Shown piece after piece: positions 22,270-30,117 of a DNA stretch of 64,000 nt. The DNA is from Hyphochytrium catenoides (Eukaryota > Sar > Hyphochytriomycetes > Hyphochytriales > Hyphochytriaceae). Position numbers and translations under genes: made by a program. How positions within the stretch are numbered: the first letter of the stretch is position 1; every line of letters starts with the position of its first letter. The stretch spans positions 1 to 64,000 of the forward strand of contig FLMG01002493.1 of NCBI GenBank assembly GCA_900088475.1. The letters are read 5' to 3'. The notes beneath the pieces were generated by a model. The model did no database searches and was not told the origin of the DNA. It worked only from the letters and a program-made list of their open reading frames with translations.

Positions 22270-23873
22270 AGAAAGTCAGGCCAAAAGCAACTAGGAGCAA
22301 CAGTACTTTTCCATCCTTCATCACTTCAATGACTGCTACATTGTTTCTTCTGTTCTAAGCATGACACCAAAGTGGGCCTATCAGATCCCTGAACCCATGC
22401 AGCTGCCCTTATCACCCATACCCTATAGCATGACTGTCAGTCAATAAATCTAGTATTGGCTATGACTCCGGTAGCGTTCAAGAGTGCCTGCGGCTGCGCA
22501 TCAATGGCCACGCCGCACCCCAAACCTCTCGCTAGGTGTTAAGAGACGGAGGAGACTTTTAAACCGTTAGCCCCGGGAAGACGAGAAGAGGCCAAAAGAA
22601 CGCTATCACACAGAGACATAGGGAACGCTGCCGGCGGACTCCTGGCCGATTCTCATCGCACTTATTCGAAGATAGTCCTCCATTGACATCGAAAGCAGAG
22701 TCCAATAGATTGTTCTTACTTTGGATGGCACCACAACGGCTTGATGTCATTGGAAATTGCTATCGATATCACTAGTAGCGCCAGGCGTTTTTGTTCCTCA
22801 TCGACACCTCCCGTCCCAACTACATTTCGTCTGATACTTTTTGAGGTGGCGGGAATGAAATGGAAAGAATAGCTCTCCTTCCCACTAGCATTCTACCCTT
22901 GGTAGATATCCTTGTTCTCCAGCAAACTATGAGGCCCGGCTTGACACTGATGAGACGTAAGAGCGGTGGCGCTCTATGGACAATGATGTAAGAGGAAGCG
23001 CAAGTAGATACTGTGGCCTTCAACAAAAGAAGGGCAGCTCAAGATAGAGCCCTCCACAACCTCCTTTGACCCTCCCTCAAACTAAGCTAAGCCATCGCCC
23101 ATCATCATCACTGTCTCCACATTGGAGAAGCAGCATCGACCCAATCACTTTCCCTTCTTCAATCTTCTCAGTCTCCACGGTTGATGCTTCTCATCATCAT
23201 CATCACAGCAGGGTGAAGATCCTCTGCTGCTACGCCTGCTGCTACGCTTTCTCACTATCAAAAGTAGTGCCACAAGTACCAAGTAGAAACTACTCTAATT
23301 ACCGATCTATTTATCCACTAATTTGAAGTATAGGAAACCAGGTAGTTACGGTGGGGAGCAAGTACTGTTTTACTTACCCAGACGACTTGTTGTAACTAGA
23401 GGGGAGAAGCAAAAGATAGAGAATTTAAGTTTCTCATGCTTGGAAAGTCAAACAGAACACAACCGTTTTGTCGGCGTTCTCAAGTTCAAGAGCTCATTGT
23501 TTGTGCTCTTGGTTGATTCCATGGCCATCTTCCTCTTCCCATCCTGCACCAGGAGGAGCTGACCAGACACAGGCAATGCCAGCACACCTGCTGCAGGGTG
23601 ACGGAGATAGGCTCTAGGCTCTCCCAGGCCCAATCGTGCGGGTCTGGGGCCTGTCGTTGAGCTAAGGAACATCGTGAGAGAACTTTTGCATAATAAGCTG
23701 CACTCAGAAGAGGGAATGGGAAGGGAAGATCGGTAGGAAAGGCCAACATGGCTTTGCGTTTGCTGACCTCTCCTCTCTCTATAAGCCATCAGTGCATTGC
23801 TGCTTTACGTTTTACAGGCTAAGACTCTATAGCGCCGTTCGTCTTCGTCACTAACGGCTAAATAGTGGCCGTG
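22270..23873. other. Intergenic, no gene recognised
   Basis: This is 1.6 kb between two plus-strand genes. A minus-strand frame at 22559-22750 (63 codons) ends in a hydrophobic segment (LCLCVIAFFWPLLVFPGLTV) and could be a tiny tail-anchored protein, but nothing else supports it. A 113-codon minus-strand frame at 23448-23789 is Ser/Leu/Arg-rich and unrecognised. Short CATCAT runs occur near 23100-23210. The promoter of the MORN gene should lie at the right end. Confidence 0.45.
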
Positions 23874-25121
23874 ATGGTTCAAGAAGATGCTGCGACAGAG
23901 AGGAGGAGGAATAGGATGCAGCGGAGGATGCTGAGGATTGCAAGAAGGTCTGAAGAGGCAGTCAGTGACGCGCGCAACCTTATCAAGAAGTACGAGAACA
24001 AGCGCCTATTCTTCGATGAACCTGCCGCCTTACTCCGATCTAGAGCTGAAGCAATCTTCAGAGAGCTTCTTCTTTCACGAAAGGTGAATCTTCGGGTCCC
24101 TGATAGGCGCAGTTTATTCACGGACGAAGAAAAGGAACTTTATCGCATGTCGAAAACGCCCGATAGTGCCTCGCTCAAGGACCCAGAAGAGGATCCACAG
24201 ATCGCCCTAAGCAAACCAGTAGGTTATCTTGATAGCATGGCAGCCACCCCAATCTTCTCCAATAGAAACCAGGCTCTTACTCCTGAGGTTGCCATAGAGA
24301 AAATTCCAATGAAAGAGCCAGAACACGGACCCGTCGGGTTCGCTTCTCCTATCCCCGTGTTAACTAGTGAGGGCAACCACACATTCTTCCCTAGCTACAA
24401 GGGAAGGTGGAAGGATGGGATGATGGAAGGACCAGGTATCTTTTACTACGCCGACGGTTCTACCTACGAAGGGTATTGGAAGGACAATAGACCACACGGA
24501 ACGGGAAAGGCACAATATCCTGATGGGTCTCAGTATGACGGCGAGTGGCAGAAAGGGAAGTATCACGGGCTAGGGAAGTTAAGAGGTCCTGATAATGTGG
24601 TTTATGAAGGGCAATTCGAAGAAGGAAAACGGCATGGAAGCGGAGTGCTTCTGTTCCCTACAGGTCAAAAGCATGCCGGTCACTTCCTCTATGGCAAGCT
24701 CCATGGCCATGCCTGCGTGCAGGACAGTAGGAGCATCTACAAATTAACTGGAAGCTTCTCGAGCGGCCTTATTAATGGCGTGGGTGTGCTGGAGATAGCT
24801 CCTGAACATATCTTCTTCAAATCGTCAACCAAACGACTAGTAAGAAGCTGGCCAGCTTACAGGCTGAGAGACCTCGTCGAGGCACTGAAGGCAGAGGCTA
24901 AGGCAAAAAATGAGAAAATTCGGCAGGAGAAAGGCGTTCTCATGCGTGGCCTCGTCAGCCTAACCCTTCAAGAGAATATTAACGCCTACCGCGAGCGCTT
25001 GCGAGAGGAGATGGCTAAAAGGCAACAAGTAGCGATAGAAGAGCGAGCCAAGAAGAAAGCGGCCCGACGCCGTCAGAAGCTCCTTGCAAGAGAGAAGGCC
25101 TATGAGAAGGTCAATAAATAG
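23874..25121 (+). CDS. MORN-repeat protein with basic coiled-coil tail
   Basis: MORN repeats are short beta-hairpins that bind phospholipids or scaffold proteins at membranes and in the cilium and cytoskeleton. The gene is a single exon of 415 codons. I use the ATG at 23874 (MVQEDAATERR). Residues ~1-160 are a charged N-terminal region with no known domain. About five MORN units follow at residues ~170-310, with recognisable Y-x-G-x-W and G-x-G-x-x cores: GRWKDGMMEGPGIFYYADGS, YEGYWKDNRPHGTGKAQYPD, YDGEWQKGKYHGLGKL, YEGQFEEGKRHGSGVL, then a degenerate unit (AGHFLYGKLHGHACV). The last ~100 residues are a strongly basic alpha-helix rich in Lys, Arg, Glu and Ala. The protein resembles radial-spoke or flagellar MORN proteins in architecture, but no specific orthologue can be named. 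The lack of introns is notable. Confidence 0.88.
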   Translation: MVQEDAATERRRNRMQRRMLRIARRSEEAVSDARNLIKKYENKRLFFDEPAALLRSRAEAIFRELLLSRKVNLRVPDRRSLFTDEEKELYRMSKTPDSASLKDPEEDPQIALSKPVGYLDSMAATPIFSNRNQALTPEVAIEKIPMKEPEHGPVGFASPIPVLTSEGNHTFFPSYKGRWKDGMMEGPGIFYYADGSTYEGYWKDNRPHGTGKAQYPDGSQYDGEWQKGKYHGLGKLRGPDNVVYEGQFEEGKRHGSGVLLFPTGQKHAGHFLYGKLHGHACVQDSRSIYKLTGSFSSGLINGVGVLEIAPEHIFFKSSTKRLVRSWPAYRLRDLVEALKAEAKAKNEKIRQEKGVLMRGLVSLTLQENINAYRERLREEMAKRQQVAIEERAKKKAARRRQKLLAREKAYEKVNK

Positions 25122-26035
25122 TGAGTTAAGAGGCACATTATTTTAGGCCCATGATCGTCTACCACCATCCAGCTTCGGTTCATTGCATGCCGATAAGTAA
25201 GAAGCATTAGGGCGCGAGCCAAAAAGAGAGCCCGCCCGGATCTCGTCGGGAGCTGCTTGCAAGGGACGAAGCAAGAAAGCCAATAACCTTGACTCTAAGA
25301 AGAGGTTCATTTGTGTCATAAATCATACATGACTCCAGAGACGCCACTTACTACTTATTTTAATATTTTATGTTGACCTTGGCCAGCATCATGGTCTAGC
25401 AGAGCTGCAGCTTCTAGTGATCTACGGGTACTGCCAATGTATGGCAGGACTGCATCGCCTGGCAGCCCTGCAGCTTCTAGCAATAGACGGAAACTGCCGA
25501 TATTTGCAGAGAGCAGACCGAGCTGGGATGATGCAGCATTTGGACAGAGACCTCTTGCGTTATCAGCAGTAGAAATGTCGCTGATGAGCGAGAGCGAGCG
25601 GACAGAAGAAGGGGGAAGAGCGAGTTAAACCGCAGAAGACGGGCAGCGTCTCTCCTACAACTGGCACTGAGAGATAGAAGAGAGACGGGCTAGACCTCGG
25701 AAGGAAGCTGCTTGCCCGCGCGGGGGAGAGAGAGAGATAATGAAGAAGTTGAAGAGAAAGAGTACTAGCCAAGGTACTAGCTGGCTGTGGATCCAGAGAG
25801 ATAAGGTCCGTTGTTAGGTGGCTTGCTGAATGCGTGCGCTACGGGACCAGAAGTGCCATGATGATGGAGGTGGACGACACCAGCAAACGATCGAAGTTGT
25901 AAAAGGTAGAGAAATGTTGCCAGATAAAGCGAGAGGACGAGAGATAGGAAGTGATGGAGGTAAGCAAGGGAGAGGGCGTGACAGTGAGAGAAAGAAAAGA
26001 GACCAGACCATAGGAAGAGAGGAGGCCTAGAGTGG

Positions 26036-26355
26036 GAGATAGACCCATACAGAAAGAGAGAGAAAGAGACAGAGAGAGAGGGAAAGAGAAAGAGAAACAC
26101 CCACGAGCACAAGAGGACGAGAGGAAGAGATGAGGCAAAGAGAGGGGAGATAGACAAATACAGAAAGAGAGAGGAGAGAAGAGAGAGAGAGAAGAGAGAA
26201 AGGAGAGAGAAAGACCCACAGCACGAGAGGAAGAGATGAGATGTAGAGAGGGGGATAGACACATAAAGAGACAGAGAGAGTAACAGAAAGAGGAATAGAA
26301 AGAGAACGAGAGAGAGAGAGAGAGAGAAGGAGAGAGAGAGAGAAAGAGAAAGAGA
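26036..26355. repeat. (GA)n-rich purine tract
   Basis: About 320 bases are almost pure A and G, built from AGAGAGAA units with rare C interruptions in CCCACAGCAC-type spacers. The spacers recur every ~110 bases together with GAGGAAGAGATGAG, which suggests imperfect tandem units. It is opposite in strand sense to the CT tract at 26642-26780. Confidence 0.85.
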
Positions 26356-26361
26356 CCAAAC

Positions 26362-26604
26362 CCCTGTCCCTTGTGGACCACAGTCTGTGTTAGGCAGGAT
26401 CACATTGCATTTCCCTCCAGTCCTTTCCCCGCCTTTGGGAACGGCTCCACAGTACACTGGCAAATGGCCAGTTCGGGGGTTACATGGGCTCATTATTCCT
26501 GGTGCAATCATAATATATCCTTCATAAGCATCAATTCTTTGGTTACGGTTCCGGATAGTACTGGTGTCCCCTGTCGTGCGGTCCCAAAAAGATCTATATT
26601 TGAC
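26362..26604 (-). other. Possible orphan exon between two microsatellites
   Basis: On the minus strand a pyrimidine-rich acceptor (CCTTCCTTCAG) at about 26605 is followed by about 80 open codons of balanced, protein-like composition: VKYRSFWDRTTGDTSTIRN, then IDAYEGYIMIAPGIMSPC, GHLPVYCGAVPKGG and NVILPNTDCGPQGTG. It has four cysteines and resembles an extracellular or enzyme fragment, but I recognise no family. No partner exons could be placed, since both sides are microsatellite. It may be a gene remnant. Confidence 0.25.
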
Positions 26605-26639
26605 CTGAAGGAAGGACAAAAATAGGAACAAAATGCTGA

Positions 26640-26641
<2 letters not shown>

Positions 26642-26692
<51 letters not shown>

Positions 26693-26780
26693 GTCTTTCT
26701 CTTTCCCCTCTCTCTGTCTCTCCCTCTCTCTCTCCCTCTTCCCCCTCTATCTTCCTCTCTCTCTCTCTCTTCTATTGAAT
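26642..26780. repeat. (CT)n microsatellite
   Basis: A near-perfect CT dinucleotide run of about 45 bases is followed by imperfect CT/CCCT/TTCC blocks to about 26780. It is reverse-complementary in character to the GA tract 290 bases upstream. Confidence 0.9.
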
Positions 26781-27227
26781 CTTCTGGCTCTTAGAAGGAA
26801 GCTGTTCCGGTCACTCGTTTGTGTCACTTTCTAGCCGTCTCTGTGTCCTCCTTTTACGTCTTCCATGTCTTGTCCTTTGCCTGACTCTCAAACGGCTCTT
26901 GGTAGCTCATCCACCCTCTGGCCATGCGTAATGGGAACCATCCTTTCATGCATGAAGAGGGAAGAAGGGAGAGGGTGCAATTCACCAGAGGGAATGAAAG
27001 CCTAATATGGGTGTTTTCGCACCAGATGGGGGACTTGTCATCGACCTGCACAACCTCCGTCAAACTCCAAAGAGTAGGTCTCTTTTACAGGAGTCAATCT
27101 TGTCATATACACACTTTCAGCCCACGCGATAGGCCGACACTCGTGCCTCACCCGCTAATTGGCGCCATCTCACTCTCTCGACTGATAAGTTTGTTGTAGC
27201 ATATCAGCTCTCAAGGAGCGAGTGACG

Positions 27228-28550
27228 ATGCCTTTCTCCCGCAGAACGAACAAAGCCATTGGCTGCCTGGTGCTGGCCACTAGCCTCTGCGATGTCTCTG
27301 AGGCGGCGTCGAACTTCAAATGCACACCGATGCAGGTGTTGATGACGCGCACAGTCTCAACTCAGGCAGTGTCAGCGAATGGCGCTTGGGTCGGACCCAA
27401 GTTCCCTGCTGAGAACGTTAATACAGCAAACTTGCTCGGGGCCCTCAAGTTTATAATGACAGAGACCATTGATAGTGCCACTGGGGTCACCGACTGCCAG
27501 AGGAAGAACGGTGTGGCGTATATTGACTTCTACTTATGGACAATCTGCCAGCCAAACAACGCCCTTTGGTGGTTCTCGCCGCTTAAGCCTGAGGGATATG
27601 GAGGCACTCCTCAGTACACCTACAGAGGTCTTGGTCAGTACGTTACCTTTGATGACGGAGCTTGCAACAGTGACCAAGAATACTGTGCCTATATCAACGG
27701 CGACAACAAGGCGCCAAAGCTGGGCAACTTTATTGGTTGGCAGGATGTGAGCACTGACCCGAGAAACCCAACAGAGGGGGCTTATTGGTATTCCTTCCCT
27801 GGCTCCTGCCCTGAGCAGTCTAGGTCCTCTAAGAAGAAGACCCCTGAGTGCATGGCTGAGAGACCATCAGGCCTCTGCAAACCAGGTCAGGTGCCAGATG
27901 GAGTTACCTGCACCTATAACTACCAATTCTTGGGCGAGGTCGACATCGACGGGCTTGTTGGAATCAAGGCTCTGGGCTACTCTAACTACACTGAATTCTG
28001 CAAGGCAGGAAATGTCGAGTTTGAAAGGGCTGAAGATTTCTCCTTTGTTAAAGGGCTAAACTTCTGGAGCGATCCGCTCAACCAGACGAGGAACATGGAA
28101 AGGATTGATGCTATGCTTCAGTACTATTCCAAACAGCCAATGAACCTGCCTATCCCTGATCCCAAGACTCTCAACAAGCAAAACCCCAAATGCTTCTGCA
28201 ACTTTCCCGCTTGTACAGAGAGCACGCCGTGCAAGTACGACTTCTCCCAAAGCTGTGTCCCTTGTGACCCAACGGTAAACCCAGATTGTGAGCAGTTCAA
28301 CCCAAGCGAGTGCCCTAACGGTCTCCCGCGCCTTCTGGACCCAGTTAAGCTGCAATCATCATCCCTGTCACAGACATCGGGATCCTCTAGTCAGTCGTCA
28401 AGTGCGTCTGGAAACAGCCAGACCTCAGGAGGGTCCTCTCAGGCCACTGTGCAGTCTGGTGCAGTAAGTAATGTTGTCTCCAGCTATTTCACGGCAGCTG
28501 TGACGGGTCTTCTGGTTCTCCATGGCCTTGCCTTTGGTCTTAGCTGCTAG
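27228..28550 (+). CDS. Secreted cysteine-rich surface protein, probably GPI-anchored
   Basis: This is an intronless gene of 440 codons from the ATG at 27228. The N-terminus is a signal peptide (AIGCLVLATSLCDVSEA), followed by a mature domain beginning SNFKCTPMQVLMTR. The domain is rich in Cys, Trp, Tyr, Pro and Asn, with segments such as DFYLWTICQPNNALWWFSPL and DGVTCTYNYQFLGEVDIDGL. Two potential N-glycosylation sites lie near SNYTEFC and LNQTRN. Around residues 315-365 a Cys-dense part (CFCNFPACTESTPCKYDF) occurs, then a Ser/Gln/Gly linker, and the chain ends in a hydrophobic tail (SYFTAAVTGLLVLHGLAFGL). That order, signal peptide to Ser-rich stalk to terminal hydrophobic tail, indicates a GPI-anchored wall or surface protein. 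The core loosely recalls large secreted families of oomycetes, from memory only. No enzymatic function is assigned. Confidence 0.8.
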   Translation: MPFSRRTNKAIGCLVLATSLCDVSEAASNFKCTPMQVLMTRTVSTQAVSANGAWVGPKFPAENVNTANLLGALKFIMTETIDSATGVTDCQRKNGVAYIDFYLWTICQPNNALWWFSPLKPEGYGGTPQYTYRGLGQYVTFDDGACNSDQEYCAYINGDNKAPKLGNFIGWQDVSTDPRNPTEGAYWYSFPGSCPEQSRSSKKKTPECMAERPSGLCKPGQVPDGVTCTYNYQFLGEVDIDGLVGIKALGYSNYTEFCKAGNVEFERAEDFSFVKGLNFWSDPLNQTRNMERIDAMLQYYSKQPMNLPIPDPKTLNKQNPKCFCNFPACTESTPCKYDFSQSCVPCDPTVNPDCEQFNPSECPNGLPRLLDPVKLQSSSLSQTSGSSSQSSSASGNSQTSGGSSQATVQSGAVSNVVSSYFTAAVTGLLVLHGLAFGLSC

Positions 28551-28782
28551 GCGGGGAACTCAATAGGTGTCTATTCTGGCGAGAGTAGAAAACACTCAAT
28601 AGATGTATGTACAGTTAAAGCTCGTCTGAAGGATGCTCTTGAGGCTGAGTACAGCTGCTGTCCTAGGCTATCGATTGTCTCAATACCCTTGTCAGCCGTA
28701 CTCTAGCTTCTCCTTCTAAGCCATCAGAGCTCGTATATTGATATTACCTTTTATAAAAGCCAACTTTGTCAATAGCTGTTGT

Positions 28783-29017
28783 GAGATGGAGTGAGTACTC
28801 CTGTAGGTGCTTCAAAGTCCCCACTGACCAAGACGGACTGAGGTTGACCCTGTACTGCTGTCCTCAAAACTCCTAGCCATCCGTCATTTCAAGGCTCTCA
28901 TTGTCAGTACCTGGTACCCATATCTGAGATGGACTGGGTACTTTATCGCTGCCCCAAATTTCCCACTGAGATGGACGGAGATTGATCCTCCATTGATGTC
29001 GTCAAAATTCAAGCCAT
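28783..29017. repeat. Two diverged ~143-bp tandem copies abutting the gap
   Basis: GAGATGGAGTGAGTACTC at 28783 recurs as GAGATGGACTGGGTACTT at 28926. The following segments also align (CCCCACTGACCAAGACGGACT with CCCACTGAGATGGACGGA, then GTCCTCAAAACTCCTAGCCAT with GTCAAAATTCAAGCCAT), so this is a tandem duplication with a period of about 143. The second copy runs straight into the N block. Confidence 0.75.
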
Positions 29018-29067
29018 NNNNNNNNNNNNNNNNNNNNNNNNNNNNNNNNNNNNNNNNNNNNNNNNNN
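29018..29067. other. Assembly gap (50 N)
   Basis: Fifty consecutive undetermined bases are present. Because the left flank is a tandem repeat, the true sequence may contain more repeat copies and the length of 50 may be nominal. Confidence 0.99.
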
Positions 29068-29358
29068 TGAGCCATTGACTATTACGATCCGTCCGAAAAT
29101 GTCCTAAGTTCTACTAGGGATACTGAGAACCAGTATTTCGATAGACAGAGGAGTCAAGCTTATAGCTTTTCCTAGGATCCGACGTCATCGTCTTCATCCT
29201 CCTCTCCAGCTTGCTTCGTTGCCATCCTCTACAGTTGGAACGGATGATCATCCTCAGGCTCCTCAATCCCCGGTAGACCGTGGTGGGCAGTCTGGCGTAC
29301 AGATCTGTAGATTGACGGCGTCACCGCTGAGGGAGAAGTGCAGTCTCACTGTTATCCG

Positions 29359-29550
29359 TTACATTTGACCGGCGGTAATCACTCTCTGATTACTTATTGC
29401 CTTTACTGGTTCACTGATTTGATAATCAGCCACAGAGATAAACGGGGCCGTTTCATCATCTCCTTGAAGTTCCTGTCCCTCCTCTGTCCCTCCCTCCGCC
29501 TCTCTTCCCTCAGCAGGATCGCCATCATCAAATATATTGCGCCCTGACAT
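29359..29550 (-). CDS. Possible small acidic protein or first exon
   Basis: An ATG at 29550 opens a frame beginning MSGRNIFDDGDPAEGREAEG, then an acidic Gly/Glu-rich stretch and a more ordered end (FISVADYQISEPVKAISNQ). The composition resembles a disordered acidic N-terminus, and GTAATC could act as a donor near the end. The next exons would fall near the assembly gap, so the gene may be interrupted by it. No family is recognised. Confidence 0.3.
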   Translation of the reverse strand: MSGRNIFDDGDPAEGREAEGGTEEGQELQGDDETAPFISVADYQISEPVKAISNQRVITAGQM

Positions 29551-30117
29551 CTTCCTCCGCCGCACTGTTCGGTCATCCAGCTGCCTACGACGCCAGTGCT
29601 TGTGCTGGTGCCGCTACTATTGCTGCGACTGCTGCTGCTGCTGCCCGAGCCGCGGCTAGTAGCGTCGTACCCTTCTTCCTTATGGCGCTAGTAGGGCGCC
29701 ACGTGCCTCTGGTAGTGCTGCTACTTTATTGACCGCTTTTAGAAAGAATTGAAGAGTACTACTACAAATCTCGATGCTACTGGTGATAGTGCTAGGTAGT
29801 GGTGCTGATTGAGCTGCTAGTACTCGTACCCGGCACTGTTGGCGCTTCAGGTGCAGCTGGGGCTTCAGGCGCTGCTAGGCTCTTCTGCTAGCTGCGCCCT
29901 ATCCCATTGTCGAAGCCTATAGGCCATGAATATGAACCCAAGGAAGCTTTAATGGCAGGTTCTCCTCCATACTCTGTTCTTCCTCTTTTGGGCCTGATAG
30001 ATGTCGTTCTTGCTCATTGCAGTCGCCAATTCTCCTGACCTCATTTGTCATGCAGCAGTAGCCCTTGGACAAACCCAAACGGCGGGACATCGCGGACACT
30101 GAGAGAAAGTTATTAAT

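Larger units (their letters stand above)
25122..27227. other. Intergenic microsatellite island
   Basis: This 2.1-kb stretch lies between MORN and the secreted-protein gene. Its content is a plus-strand frame with an internal repeat (25381-25628), a purine-rich zone from about 25640, a dense GA tract (26036-26355), a unique segment with a splice-acceptor-like edge (26362-26604), and a CT tract (26642-26780). Long frames over the repeats are Ser/Leu-rich repeat artefacts. The segment 26850-27200 has short frames on both strands that look equally plausible, so none is called. It should include the promoter of the gene at 27228. Confidence 0.5.
28551..30117. other. Intergenic region around the assembly gap
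   Basis: No gene is firmly recognised. Contents are a two-copy ~143-bp direct repeat (28783-29017), 50 N bases (29018-29067), trinucleotide CTG/GCT runs near 29610-29660, and a minus-strand frame at 29359-29550. The right end should contain the promoter of the EF-hand gene. Confidence 0.5.

Noticed and set aside
23448-23789. 113-codon minus-strand frame divergent from the MORN gene
   Set aside because: Composition is Ser/Leu/Arg-rich, an overlapping frame is equally open, and there is no recognisable motif.
25777-26361. Minus-strand open frames rich in Ser and Leu, up to 284 codons
   Set aside because: Produced by the GA tract. Only the non-repeat part (26362-26604) has balanced composition, and it is listed separately.
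26854-27199. Coding segment upstream of the secreted-protein gene
   Set aside because: Both strands give equally plausible short peptides, so no strand could be chosen.
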